A stretch of 64,000 bases of DNA from Chionoecetes opilio (GCA_016584305.1 JACEEZ010026299.1:1-64000), one strand, 5' to 3'. Shown: positions 1 to 11,984, numbered from the stretch's first letter. Notes: a model not told the origin generated them from the sequence alone. Numbers and translations are program-made.

Positions 1-400
1 CTCCCCTGGGGGTGCTGGGAGGGGGGGTCACGGGGGCCGCCCCCCCTCCTCGGGGTTGGGAGCGAGGGTCACGGGGGCCCCGCCACCTCCCCCTTTCGAG
101 GCTGGGAGCAAAGGGTCCGGGGGCCCGCCCCCCTCCTCCTGAGGCTGGGAGCGAGGTCACGGGGGCCCCGCCACCCCCTTTTTCGAGGCTGGGCGGGGGT
201 CCGGCGGCCCCCCAAACCCCCCTCCTCGGTGCGGGGAGCGAGGGCCCACGGGGGGCCCCCAAACCTCCTCCTCCTCCTCGTGCTGGGACGAGGCCCACGG
301 CGGTCGCCACCTCCCTCTCAATGCTGGGAGGGGGGCTCCCCGGGGGGCACCCAAACCCTCCTCCTAAAAAGGCTGGGAGTCCCCCAAAAAAGGAAGGAAG
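1..400. repeat. GC-rich minisatellite, ~45-bp unit
   Basis: About nine degenerate copies of a unit containing gctgggagcgaggg and cacgggggcccc recur every 40-50 bases. Open frames on both strands here follow from the skewed composition and repetition. They are Pro/Gly/Arg-rich and show no domain. Confidence 0.8.
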
Positions 401-2859
401 ATAATAAAATAGCCTAAGGCCTATGGGGTCAATTTTTAAAAAAAAAAAAAAACAACAACCCCTTCTTTAAAAAGCGTGTTTTTGGGGAGGACAGCCGGGA
501 AAGCTAAAACCCTCTGGGGACGGACACTTTTTTCTATTTTTCTTAATCCAAAATCCCACCAATTTCCACTCGGGTGACAAAAGGTTCCCGATGAAAAAAA
601 AAAAAAAAGACCCTTAATTAAAGCCCTCCCTAAAAAACCTTGCTTCTGCGGGAAGCTAATCATATCAAACCATGCCAGCCCTTTGGTAAACCGATTTGTC
701 TAGGGTTTAAATTTAAATCCCTTACTGAGGGGGAAACAGCGCCTTGTGATGATTTCGCCCCACTGGGGCTCCCCGGGAAACAAAAAAGGGGGCCCGCGAT
801 GAATGATGCAGCGGTGAATAAAAACTCAGGGCGGGACATCGGGGGGTTTTGGGCCCTTAGCTCAGAAGATCAGCATTTTCTTCGGAAAACCCCGAGCTCA
901 GCGAAACAGCACACCCGCTTTGGAAAGGGAAACCTTTGCCGCCGCGGCCAAGGGGGACGGGAACGTGTCCGCAACTTAATTTCGAAGCGGAAACTAACCC
1001 GGGGGAGGACCTTTTTGAGGAGCGAACCCCGCGTTTCGGGGGCGGGGGCTGGGGGGAAACTTTGAAAAGGCCCGTCCTAAACCCGCCGAGGAGGCCCTTT
1101 TCACAGCCTTGAGGACGCCCCCTCGCCGCTTTGGGAAGGGGACAACAAAGCCCACATGCCCGACACAGACCGACTATGTTTGCTGCCTGTAAAGAAAAAA
1201 CCAACCATCGCCCAACGGATTTGCTGTGCCGCCCCGCTAGGGGTTTACTGGGGAGCCGCTGGGGGTGCCCGTGGGGGTTTGCGTCCCAGGCCCCCCCGAT
1301 GGCGTCCTCCCCCCTTTGCCCCGGGGGCCATCGCCGCCCCTTCACGGCAGAGGACCGTGTTTGGGTCCCCCAAAACCAGGGGGGTCATCACTTTGGGTCT
1401 GGCGTCGGGGCAGCGCCCACAGTATCTGGAACGCAGCCTTTTCCGGGGGTTTGAAAATTTTTTTTTACAAAGCCCGGGAAGGAGGCGTCCCTTTTGGTGG
1501 TGGGTCGGGGGGCGAGGGGGTTTGGCCGGCCGCATCCTGCTTTAGGGCGTCGCCAGGAGGCTCACCCCCCTGGCTCCCCTTCACTAAACCGGGCACTGAG
1601 GACCCCGGGGCGCTGGGGAAATTTCCCCACGCGGGGGTTTCCTTCACCCAGGGCGAGTGAGTCCCCAGCGTGAAAACGGGCCCATGTTTTAAAATTCTTT
1701 TTAAAGGTGGGGGCTCAGCTTTTTTCTGTGGACGCGGGTATCGATCCCCCTCCGTAATCCGGGGGACCCCCCCGCTTGTCTTTTCTTTTTTATAAAGCCT
1801 GAATAGATTGGGCATTTAATTATTGCCATCACTTTAAAAATTTTCCTCATTTAATGCCTTCTATATTTACATTAAAATACAATATACAATTACCTAATTA
1901 AAAATATTAAAACATTATATTTTCTTTTCCTTTTATTTTTACCTACCTTTGGGGTATTGTGCTATTAAAAGGGGAAATGTGTGTGTTTTTTCCCCGTTTC
2001 ATTTACCGTGAAGAGGGTAAGGAGAAAAAAGAGGAAATATGGCCGAAGGCGATGTCAAAACTTTAAAGCAAAAACGGTTTTTTTCCCGTACATTGGAGAC
2101 GACATCCAAAAAAATCTAGGGAAGGGATTTTTTGGGGGATAAAGTATACCACCATCCCCCCACCACCATCACCACCCCCACCACTTTTAAAAAATTATAA
2201 TAATAATAAGTCGTAATGGGGAAACCCAAAAAGTAATGGCCCTCCCCTTTCCCCAACTTTTTGATCGTACTTTTTTGGGGTTTTTTCCAGTTTTTTCACC
2301 GAAAAACAAATTTTCACCATAGTAATTTAAAATTTTTTTTTTAATAAATTTTTTTCCCCAAAACCACACACAAAAAAAATAGTGGGTTTGCGACAGAAAA
2401 AGTTAGCAATTATTCGAAAAACTCAAAACCCCATCAGAAAAAATTTGCTTCGTCCCCCAAAGTGAAATTCGGTTTTTCAAACTGGAAAATTTTTCGTAAA
2501 TTTTTTTTCCCCCACTCGTTTTATGCCTTTTAATTTTTTCGTTTTTTTTTTCCCACACTCGAATAATGCCGTTCAATTTATCTACTTTTTCCCACCTCTA
2601 AAAATCCGTTAAATTTTTATCGTATTTTTTTTCCACACTCGTAAAAATCCGTCTAATACTGCTCTGTGTGATGCTGTGCCCCGCCTTCAACCCGCATCAC
2701 ACCCCCCGGGCTGTCTGCTACCACGTGGGTGTGAGGGAACCATCACAGCTTCTTTTTGGGCGCAGCAAACGGGGATTACGACCCTTGCTGGAATGGGACA
2801 GAGAAAAACTGTGGACAACAGTGTGGCGGTAAGCAAACCCAAAGACTTATTAAGAACTG
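401..2859. other. No gene seen; homopolymer-rich sequence
   Basis: Runs of A, T, G and C of 4-14 bases are unusually dense, first in GC-rich (to ~1800) and then AT-rich sequence. No open frame has a recognisable motif. The style differs from the rest of the window and may reflect low consensus quality as well as biology. Confidence 0.5.
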
Positions 2860-3180
2860 GATAAAAAGACAATAACTACCTTTAAAGACCTTTTTTTTAA
2901 CTTTTTTTAAAAACTCACGTAAAAACTAGATAAAAAAATTTTTGAATAACTATATGACCTTTTTTTATAGGCTTTTTTTTAAATTACGAAAAATAATGAA
3001 AAAATTTCTATAACTACCTATATGTCTTTTTTTTTTTATCTTTTTTGAAACTCACGTGAAAACAGAATAGAAATGATGTAACTGCCTAAATACCTTTTTT
3101 TTATAGTCTTTTTTGAAAATTCCATAACAACTAATGAAAAATGACAAAATGACCTTATGCCTTTTTTTTATAGACCTGCT
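2860..3180. repeat. Degenerate tandem repeat, ~80-bp unit
   Basis: Four loose copies of a unit: an aactaccta-like segment, a T-rich run ending in tatag, then a segment related to aaactcacgtgaaaac. It has no coding content. Confidence 0.55.
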
Positions 3181-3384
3181 TGGGGTTGATACATTAGGCG
3201 TCTGTGCATATTAGACGATTGAAAACTGACGATGCTCCTTTTTCCAGGTCATCTGAAAAACCGACCCCCACGTGTGTGTGCGTGCGCCGAGGGTTATTGC
3301 GGGCATCATTACACGCCGACGGGCCCTGAGTCCTTCCCCCTCAAGGGCGGACTCCCTTCAACCCCACCCAGCGGGGGAAACCTG

Positions 3385-3408
3385 GTGTGTGTGTGTGTGT
3401 GTGTGTGT
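3385..3408. repeat. (GT)n microsatellite
   Basis: A pure GT run. A second, impure GT-rich tract follows at about 3600-3693. Confidence 0.9.
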
Positions 3409-3419
3409 TTTACATCCAA

Positions 3420-3565
3420 AGGATTTGGCCAAGGACAAAAAAAAGAGGTAACAAAACCCGTTTTGTTGCCGCCCCTTTAAAAAGAAGACAGTAAATAAAA
3501 AAGAAAGGGAGGGGGGGGCAATTTAGTTCGGGAGGTGTCTTTGTCACTCCTCTCTTGAAATAATT
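3420..3565 (-). mobile_element. LINE 3'-end fragment (same family as 43.0-43.6 kb)
   Basis: The segment containing aagaagacagtaaataaaa and aatttagttcgggaggtgtc matches, base for base over long stretches, the 3' end of the minus-strand LINE copy at 43.05-43.19 kb. Only the terminal region is present, so it is a 5'-truncated insertion. Extra homopolymer bases relative to the other copy fit the poor-consensus suspicion for this end of the window. Confidence 0.6.
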
Positions 3566-3693
3566 TATGTTGTGGGAAAAGGGTGAAAATAAAAAAAAAT
3601 TGTGTGTGGTTGTGTGGGGTGTGTGGTGTGTTTTTGTGTGGTGTGTGTGTTTGGGGGCGTGTGTTGTGTGTGTGTGTGTGTGTGGTGTGGGGT

Positions 3694-4375
3694 TCAAACA
3701 AATCTTTCCCATCCCCTTCACTTCCTTGGATAACCTAAACCCCGTGCTTCCCCATACGGCTCAAGGGGCTCCGGGGGCGGATTACGGCTCGTGCCCAAGA
3801 GTCGTACCCCCGGGGGACAACGACCCGGGGAGCCACGACGGTTCTCGGCCAGGCACTTGGAACTACGTCAAACCCCGTCGTCATGAGTCTCTCTCCTACC
3901 TATGGTTTTCTTTTACAAATACGCTCGAAGGGAACACTGAGTCAAGGCAATTTTTCATACGGGGGGGGGGGGGAAAAATAGCACAGAATGGGGGCGGTGT
4001 CAAATCAAATAAGAACTAAAAAATAAGACATATTTTTTATAGCAATCTTCTTAGTTCTTATGTAATCCAAAACAAGTAATTTTCGACGCCGATGCGGTGA
4101 TTACCTATGGTTTTCTTGTGCGCAACACAAGGCAATATCTTTTAAGGAATTTTTTTTTTCTAATTATATCTATGACTTTTAAAAAAACAACCACGGGGAT
4201 CAAGGCGATTATACCCTTGCATTATAAAATATTTTGATTTTCTCATGAGTCTATTTTTTATTATTTTTCTTAACAAATTTTTTCAAGTGTAATTAAATTT
4301 TTGATAACTCGTACTTATAAAGGGCGCAAATTTTTTCCTTCAGTATGTTTTTTTCGTCCTTCACTTATAAATTTT
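3694..4375. other. No gene seen
   Basis: Mixed unique-looking sequence with a G run at about 3961-3972 and AT-rich stretches. No open frame shows a domain. Confidence 0.5.
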
Positions 4376-4482
4376 CTAACTCTCCCTCTCTCTCCCCCTT
4401 TCTTTCCTCCTCTCTCTCTCTCTCTCCTCACTCTCTCTCTCTTCTCCTCTCTCTCTCTCTCCTCTTCTCTCCTCCCCCGCCC
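4376..4482. repeat. (CT)n-rich microsatellite
   Basis: Interrupted CT/CCT repeats. The overlapping open frames encode only Ser/Leu or Arg/Glu strings and are repeat artefacts. Confidence 0.85.
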
Positions 4483-5215
4483 CGGGTTCTCCACCCCTTT
4501 TACTGCAGTGAAAAAAAATGAGATGATTTTTTCGCGCAGCACTGACATAGGCAACCGTGGCTTCGAGCTGCATACACACAGCTCCCCTGCCCCGGGCCCC
4601 TCCTGTTAAAACGGCGCCCAGAAGTTAAAACCGGGGTAGAAAACATTCCCCACGGAGAGAACTAAAACAAAAGGGAAAAGCTACAAGGGGCCATGAACCT
4701 ACAGGGGTAGTTCCTGAAAGGGGGTTTTATCGGGTCGCTGGGGGCCCCTATTGCGCTTTAAATAATACTGCTGGTGTTTAGCTATGAAAAATACATGATC
4801 CCCTCCTGTCGGGAAATATAAAAAGATAATGTTCTACAGGTTTTTTGTATTACCTAGTATCAGCCAGGGTTTCTTATTAAATAAAAGACAATTTTTTTTT
4901 AAAAATTTTGTTTTAACGATTGGCAAATTTAAAAAAAATGCATAATCTAAAAAAAAGGTAATGGTTTTGAGTCTATTTCATTACTTTTTTTTTTTATGTT
5001 AGAGGTCCAGAAAAATAAAATATTGTGAAAAAAAATAGATATCCACTTTTTTACGATTGTATGTATGGGGAAAATTTTGAAAAGAAAAATATGTTTAAAA
5101 CCCTTTTAACTTTTATATACACAATTTGCATGTGAAGTAAAATTTCCGCCTGATTTGTCATATAAAAACCCCCGGGGGCGAAAAGAATCAACATGCATAC
5201 AAAAGGACATAGTGT
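4483..5215. other. No gene seen
   Basis: AT-rich sequence with homopolymer runs and no supported feature. Confidence 0.5.
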
Positions 5216-5283
5216 TGGTGTGTGTGTGTGGGGTGTGTGGTGTGTTGTGTGTGTGTGTGTGTGTGTGCGTGCGTGCGTGTGTT
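5216..5283. repeat. (GT)n microsatellite
   Basis: GT-rich tract with GGTG and GCGT interruptions. Confidence 0.85.
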
Positions 5284-5376
5284 ATTCACCCATGGTCTTG
5301 TCCACGCGAGTTGGCTCACGTTCGCCAGTTTCATCCTCACGGTGCGAGCTAAGAGCTCATTATTACCGATCTTTGT

Positions 5377-5560
5377 GTATTCATCTAATTGTATTCATCT
5401 AGTTGTATTTTACAGGGCCTGCGCTACACTCGTATGGCCCCGTCTCCATATCAACATTCTCATAAATCATCCTTAGTGCTTAGTGTTGGCCGAAGCCACC
5501 ACCCCGGGAGGCGGATTAAAACCCCCGGCTAATACCTGGTACAGGTGGACTCAAGCTGGA
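5377..5560 (-). mobile_element. SINE 3' domain with 14-bp tail repeats
   Basis: On the minus strand this matches the 3' part of the SINE at 12.52-12.83 kb. It shares tattagccgggggttt, cgcctcccggggtggtgg, ttcggccaacactaagcac and a tail of tandem tacaactagatgaa units. The sequence upstream of the shared part (to about 5650) differs from the other copy, so this is a different 5' head on a common 3' domain. Confidence 0.7.
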
Positions 5561-5697
5561 TTCCTGAACCCCGAACCTGTCCTTTTTGCACTCAACTAAC
5601 CACCTTCTCCTGGTCCCAGCTGGATTAACCTAGCGGCATTTTGAGGGTGGTGGCGGGATTAGTGGAAGGAGATTAACTCAAATATTTCACACCTGCT

Positions 5698-5699
<2 letters not shown>

Positions 5700-5783
<84 letters not shown>

Positions 5784-5834
5784 TCCTTTTTTTCTCTCTT
5801 CTTTCTTTCCCTCCTACACCATCCTCTGTCTCTC

Positions 5835-5929
<95 letters not shown>

Positions 5930-5940
5930 CTCTCTCTCTT
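5700..5940. repeat. (CT)n microsatellite, two long blocks
   Basis: Two CT blocks (about 5701-5780 and 5841-5935) are separated by a pyrimidine-rich spacer. The minus-strand Arg/Glu frame across them is an artefact. Confidence 0.95.
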
Positions 5941-6207
5941 TATTCTATTTTCCCTCCACCATCCTTTATCTCTCTCTCTTACTTTCATTTTTCTTCTTTT
6001 CCCTCCTCTTTCTCTCTTTTCTTTTCTTCTTCTTTCATTTCTTCTCCTCCTCTTCCTCCTCTTATATTCCTCCATCTCCCTCTTAACCTTTCACACGATG
6101 AAAATATTCACGATAATATATACTGGCTAATACTGGCTATGTCATTACAGCTTTAAAAGGGGGCTAAACTAAATAGGTTTATGGATGGGGATGAAAGGTG
6201 GATGTAG

Positions 6208-6390
6208 TTATCTCTCTCGTTATCTCTCTCTCTCTCTCGATATATCTCCCTCGTTATCTCTCTCGTTATCTCTCTCTCGTTATCTCTCTCCCTCTCGTTA
6301 TCTCTCTCTCGTTATCTCTCTCTCGTTATCTCTCTCTCGTTATCTTTCACTCGTTATCTCTCTCTCTCGTTATCTCTCTCTTGTTACAGG
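6208..6390. repeat. (GTTATCTCTCTCTC)n microsatellite
   Basis: Tandem tatctctctctcgt units. Similar units resume at about 6556-6628 on the far side of a SINE, so the SINE appears to have inserted into the array or seeded the second block. Confidence 0.85.
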
Positions 6391-6565
6391 GTGACAAGGT
6401 TGGTAGAGACGTGAGCCTGCAATGTGGAGAGTCCCTGCGCATTCGGTCAGCGGTTCGAGTCCGCCTAGTTCGTGCTGACGAGGCGGCGCTTTGTATAGTC
6501 AATAACCTTGTAGTTGGTACTTGCAAAGTGTCTAGATAGGATAAAAATCTTATCTTATCTTATCT
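6388..6565 (+). mobile_element. Short tRNA-derived SINE
   Basis: A pol III A-box-like segment (ggtagagacgtgagcc) is followed by a B-box (ggttcgagtcc) about 55 bases on. An unrelated body follows, then a tail of ttatc repeats. This is tRNA-like head, body and short tandem tail, as in a SINE. The head does not fold into a full cloverleaf by eye, so a functional tRNA is unlikely. Confidence 0.6.
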
Positions 6566-6588
6566 CTCTTGTTATCTCTCTCTCTCTC

Positions 6589-6628
<40 letters not shown>

Positions 6629-6631
<3 letters not shown>

Positions 6632-7879
6632 TTGCCTCGCCAGCTGAGTATGTTTGTAAACAAAAAACGGGGTTTTTGCGTTCCATTTGTGACACGCGAA
6701 CCCAACCCTGAACCCAGAACCCAACCCTGAACTGAAAGAACTGGTTCATGCAGCTTGGGCACAAATGGAAGAGGCCTTTAAATGCATGTACTTTCTATTG
6801 ATCACTTTTAACACAAACGAACATAACTAAATTACACCAGTTACCCTTACAAATTTTCTATAATGCCTTGTGTTGGTACGTGTCTCCCTCTTGTATGTGT
6901 CTTATACGCGTTCTCTGAACCGACATAACAACACAAAGTCAGTGACCGATCATTCGTGGCCTTGTACGGCAGCGACCACTACCGATGCTTTGTGGGATGA
7001 AGTTGAGAGAAACTCAGCAGCTCATGGTTTTGATACTTCAGAGTGTAGAATGTGTAGATCACCAAGGAAACGGAAACTGTCTACACAATGGAGGCGTTTT
7101 GGTTAAGGAAAACAGTACTACATACCGCCAGAATTTTAATTTCCTAATTTCTTTTGTGGACCTCGGAGATTGTTCATATACGAGTGGATTGTTCATAAAA
7201 TTCTTATGTATATATTCTTATAATTCATTTAAAGTTGGTTTCGTGCCTTATAGAGAGGTAATAACATATTTGTGAAGTTTTGTTGATGTGGCCATATACG
7301 TCAAGGGATGAATATATATCGGTTTTTACACATGTGTATAAATATTTCTTGATCTATAGTTTTATTTAAATACTCCCAGTGGTCACCACCCACCAGGATT
7401 TTGTTGTTACTGATTCTATTGGAAAACAGTCGGGGAACACACTCTGATTTCAGTGTTAAGGATTCAACATGAATTAACTTCTTCTATCCTATTCTAGATC
7501 ATATGTTAACATAAATGACAAGGCGCTTCAGTAATGAAGCATGTGAACTTATGAAAGCATTACAGGCACTGAATCCACAAAGTACTGAGTTTTGTATAAG
7601 TGGTAATATATGTATTTAATTTTTGGTCATGACTGCTTTATTTCGTTCTCCATCAGCAACTGGATGATACCCTATAGTACTCAACACACACATCTAGAAT
7701 AAAATCTAATAACCTTCCATAGTCCATACGACATCAGACATACTCTTGATATTGGTCAGAATGCAAAATATGCAAGGGGTGGGGGTCTTGGCACTGGAAG
7801 TGAAAGTAAGTCCCCAGTCCCCACCAAACTCCCCAGCTGCATGGACTTGTTCGGCTCATCTAGTGCCCCCCCATAGTCA
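6629..7879. other. No gene seen
   Basis: Moderate-complexity sequence. The longest frames (78 and 96 codons, plus strand, 6870-7275) have no recognisable motif and overlap each other in different frames. Confidence 0.5.
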
Positions 7880-8217
7880 GCTGTGCCCATAGGCGTAGGA
7901 GGTGGGGTTTATTTGGGGGGGCAACACCAAATTTGCCCGAATTTCAGAAACTCCCCCAGTTTTTTTCAAATTGCCATATATTTGTGTAATAAACACGGTA
8001 CACCAAACAGCTGTTAAATTATGTACAGTAGGTACGAATTTAAAGAAGTTTAGCAAAACATAGTATCAAACATAGTATCAACACAGATTATTTTTACATT
8101 ATTTTTCATGATATATGGCATGAATAACAGATCACCAACTGCATGTAGAAAAGATATACAAATACAGATGAAAATCTGTATTACACTGGAACATGTTATA
8201 GCGTATTTGGGGACAAA

Positions 8218-10858
8218 TTAGAATGACATTTTGTCCCTTCCCTTTCGTCTGCCAAATACCTCCACAATAGTGTTAATGTCTACCCTGTTGGCATGACCTC
8301 TTTCAATGCAGAGAAGTCCTAATGCTGAGAGCCTATCCTGGCCCATAGTAGATCTAAGGTAGGTTTTGAGTCTTCTCAAGCACGAGAATGACCTCTCTGC
8401 TGAACAAGATGTTGCAGGTATATTTGCCAGGGTTTTTGCCACCTCACTGAAGTGTGGCAAAGTTTCACACAGAGAATTTGACTGGAGATAGTTTACCACT
8501 TTACTTGCAGTTTTACACTCCACGCCTTCCAGATTGTGAAAAACGGCAGTTTCAGCCATTAGGATGTCTTGATCCACATTGTAGAATTCAGACACTGCCT
8601 TGAAACTATCCTCTGCTGCTTTGCCTAGTACTACATTTGCCATGGATGTCAGGATATGTGTATCCCTGCTTGCAAATCTCTCTCTCATTTCAGTGAGAAC
8701 TCTGTCTAGAGCATCATAGTATTCAATCCTGGCTCTCTGATGGTCTGTAAAGGAGATAGATTCTTCAGGAGTCTCTCCTGAGAGTGCTTGCAGCCTCTTG
8801 GATGGTTTCTTTTGGGTGTTTTGTAGTTTTCACCTCCTCAATGTCTGGTGCAATTTCAATGATGTTTGTAGCAGTGTTTTAGGCTTTTTCCCAGATAAGA
8901 GAAAACATATCTTCATCCCTGCACTTATTGAGAGTTTCCAGTGTAGCATCACAAGTGACTTTTGCAGCCATCACATCAACCTCATGACCCTGCAGGTAGC
9001 TAGCCAGGGCATTTGTGTTGGAGAAGATCACTTTTAAAGTGTGCAAGCCAATGATGAACTGGAACTCGAGCATAGCTTTGACAAGACCCTTAGCATCCAC
9101 ATAAGTTTTGGCGTCTTTATCCTTGGACAGCTCTATTAGAGCAAGTAGAATTATCTCAGGCTGTTGCACCACTGCTTTCACAGCCTCCCATCTGCAGGCC
9201 CATCGTGTCTCACACTCAGAGACTTCAACTTGATGTATGGACTGTACGGTGCCGAGTCAATATCTGGCATGTGTACAGAATGGAGAACATTTTCTCGCTT
9301 TGGTGTATTAAAGAAGTTGTGGATGGACTGGACAACTCCTAGCGCATTCCTGATGAGAGTATTTTCCTGCAATGTATCTTGTAGTGCAAGATTGAGTAGG
9401 TGCCCATAACAGTGGACATAGATGGCCTTAGGTGCGACCTCCTGCACTCTTGTAGCCACACCCTCCTCTTTGCCAGTCATGTTAGATGCCCCATCATAGC
9501 ACTGGCCAACTACATCCTCAATTCTCAGCTCCATGTTGTGAAGTACATCCAGTACCAGTTTGAAGAGTACCTCTCCCTTTGCAGACTTTACTTCATGGAA
9601 GCCAACGAAGGTTTCTGTTGGCTGACCATTGTGTATATAGCGCAAACACACAGACACTTGCTTCATGTTGCTGACATCTGCTGTTTCATCCACTATGATG
9701 CTGAACTTCCCAGCTTCTTCCACAGCTTTAGATATGTCCTTCAGCACAAGGTCAGATGCAATATTCAGAATCTCATTCTGAACCTCTGGTGACAGCCACT
9801 GGGGATGTCCTGCCAGCTGTGAAGTTAATCTCTCGGCAAGCCATGGGATGTCTCTACATCGAAGATGCAGAAGTTCTATCAAGTTTCCGCGATTTACATC
9901 TGATTGCTGTCCCATGTTGGACCTGTCTTCTGAATGCCCTCTTTGGGGAATGTTTTGTTGCGCAGTGTAAAGGATGGACTCTACAATCACTTTGAGGTAG
10001 GCTATGTTCTTTTGGACCATGTCTCTGTGAAAACCATCAAATTGGACCAAAACTGATGTTTCTCGTCTTTTGTTTATCTTTAATGCGATCCATTTTGACA
10101 TGGCTACACTGTGACTGTTGCTCTGAGCATGTTTTTCCGGTTTTTCAGGCTTTTTCCAGTTGCTGAATGTGAAGGAATGGTCACAGAGAAACTTCTCACA
10201 GGGGAAGCACACAATTGACGTTGTTGACTTGTAAAAGCTGGTCCAGAGGTATTTCTTGAAGAGGTCTGTGAAGGAATGGTCACAGAGAAACTTCTCACAG
10301 GGGAAGCACACAATTGACGTTGTTGACTTGTGAAAGCTGGTCCAGGGTATTTCTTGAAAGGTCTGGTGAAGTCTCTTGTCCCTTTTCATTAGGAGTGTTC
10401 CTGTGATATTCACTCAGAAGAGGTTGATTTGGACCATCTAATATTACAGTATCGCTCACTGCAGATTTCTCCTCTGAGCATTCTTCAGTTTCATGGACAG
10501 GAACTTCTGTCTCCTGTGCCTCCCTGGCAGGTGTCTCCACATCTGGCACAGCAGGCGCTGGGACTTGGATCTCATCTTGTTTATCTTCAATATCAACATG
10601 AATATCTTGGACATCAGTGGATTCAGCTGCAGAGGAAGCAGCTTCTGTTTGCTCCCTTTTTTCACTGGTATTTGTACTAGTTAACACTCCAAATGATAGT
10701 TTCCTTTGTTTTGGATCAATCACGGGATGGAACTTTACTTGTTGATAATTTTCATGAGCTCTTTTCGAGTGTTCACTTTTATAATCGCCATCAACTTCCT
10801 TGCCGCATTTTGAACATTTAACTTTGCTCCTGTACAGCCTCTTTCTGGACTTCTCCAT
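8218..10858 (-). pseudogene. hAT transposase (ZMYM1-like / DUF4371 type), frameshifted
   Basis: The start at 10858 opens an N-terminal segment with a C-x2-C...H-x4-H-like finger (CSKCGKEVDGDYKSEHSKRAH) and an acidic linker. A TTF-type zinc finger (WTSFHKSTTSIVCFPCEKF) follows, then a DUF4371-like core with IVDETAD and QCYDGASNMTG motifs carrying the likely catalytic aspartates. The frame at 8218-8688 ends with the hAT dimerisation motif (IPATSCSAERSFSCLRRLKT). The coding sequence is spread over at least four pieces: 10295-10858, 9178-10413, 8879-9181 and 8218-8688. Breaks lie near 10350, near 9200 and between 8690 and 8880. A duplicated 99-bp exonic segment adds an extra copy of part of the TTF finger. 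Family assignment is secure; activity of this copy is not expected. Confidence 0.9.
10168..10363. repeat. In-gene tandem duplication, 99-bp unit
   Basis: Two adjacent copies both begin tgtgaaggaatggtcacaga, starting at 10168 and 10267. The unit of 99 bp is 33 codons. The second copy lacks two single bases relative to the first (ccagaggtat versus ccagggtat, and gaagaggtc versus gaaaggtc). These two gaps coincide with the frame break in the transposase gene. Confidence 0.85.
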
Positions 10859-11611
10859 GCCCGAAACCTAAAAATGAATACCGGTATTTTAGTCTAGCAT
10901 ATTTACAAATATAGTCAATAAGGCATGAATGAATATGAGCATATATGATATATATTTATTGATATGTATGCTGAAGTAGTTCAAGTAGGTGTAGTTGTGT
11001 ACAAAAATCCCACTGAATGACTGAGGTGATATAGTCTATTTTTTTTCCCTCGATCGTAAACATGTTTGACCTTGACTGGTGCACCATAAATATACGGCTA
11101 AAATAACGATTTTTCATAAATTATCTTCCTATTTCTACATACCAAACACATAAATGATTATTCATAATGCTAATTGAATTGTTGAAATGTTAGAAACTTA
11201 CATAAATAGCCGATAAATAGCCCCTGGATGCGGAGGTCCAAACACTACCTGTGTAGAGAGATTGTGGGAGATTTGTTTACAGTTGGAGTTTCCCTCCACC
11301 ATCGCCAGGGGGACGCCAGCAGGTATGAGAAAACGGAGTCTTCAGTCTTGTATTCATAGAAAATTGAGTAGGATGATTTTTGTAATCGAATGGGGATACT
11401 CTAAATGATTATTTATTAACTGGTTACAAATACAAGTTTATCATTACTTTTTTTCTTATTCTTGTCATTTTTTAAATTATAGAATTTTTTTTCTTCTCCC
11501 GAATGCCCGAATATCCCAACCCATTTGCCCGAATTTTAGCATATTCCCGATTCCAGGGGGGGGGGCAGTTGCCCCCCCTGCCCCCCCGCCTCCTACGCCT
11601 ATGACTGTGCC

Positions 11612-11695
11612 CAGTGGCGTACCACATGGTGCCACATACCGAGGGGGGGGCATGCGGCCATGCCCCCCCCCTTTGCAAAAAATAAATAATAATAA

Positions 11696-11759
<64 letters not shown>

Positions 11760-11828
11760 ATTATTATTTATTTTTTGCAAAGGGGGTGCCATGGCCGCAT
11801 GGCCCCCCGCATGGCCGATAAAATAATA

Positions 11829-11877
<49 letters not shown>

Positions 11878-11911
11878 CCCCCCCCTTTTCAATTTTCTGG
11901 GTACGCCACTG
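11612..11911. mobile_element. 300-bp hAT-type MITE with (AT)n core
   Basis: The termini are cagtggcgtacc at the left and its complement gggtacgccactg at the right. Perfect 8-bp duplications actgtgcc flank it (11604-11611 and 11912-11919). The interior holds two AT microsatellite blocks (about 11701-11757 and 11838-11873) and inverted catgcggccatg-like segments. It has no coding capacity. Confidence 0.88.
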
Positions 11912-11948
11912 ACTGTGCCCCCCCAGGTGCTCCCCAATGATAAATACC

Positions 11949-11962
11949 TAGCTACGCCACTG
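11949..11962. other. Solo hAT-type terminal motif
   Basis: ctagctacgccactg is the complement of a cagtggcgtagctag-type hAT end. No matching left end was found nearby, so this may be the right border of an element whose left end is lost. Confidence 0.4.
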
Positions 11963-11984
11963 GAGGGGTCACCTCACACCTCTT

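Larger units (their letters stand above)
7888..11603 (-). mobile_element. hAT-superfamily DNA transposon (nearly full length)
   Basis: The ends are inverted: cataggcgtaggagg at the left and its complement at the right. The flanking 8-mers are gctgtgcc (7880-7887) and actgtgcc (11604-11611), an 8-bp target duplication with one mismatch, the size typical of hAT elements. Subterminal gcccgaattt motifs also occur at both ends. The minus-strand interior codes for a hAT transposase with zinc-finger, DUF4371-like and C-terminal dimerisation regions. Frame breaks make this copy non-autonomous, but the intact ends mean it could have been mobilised in trans. Confidence 0.88.

Noticed and set aside
12..404. 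130-residue Pro/Gly/Arg-rich protein
   Set aside because: It is produced by the GC-rich minisatellite; overlapping antisense frames are equally open.
5659..6075. 138-residue Arg/Glu protein on the minus strand
   Set aside because: It is generated by CT microsatellites; likewise the Ser/Leu, Cys/Val, Ile and Phe frames over other simple repeats.
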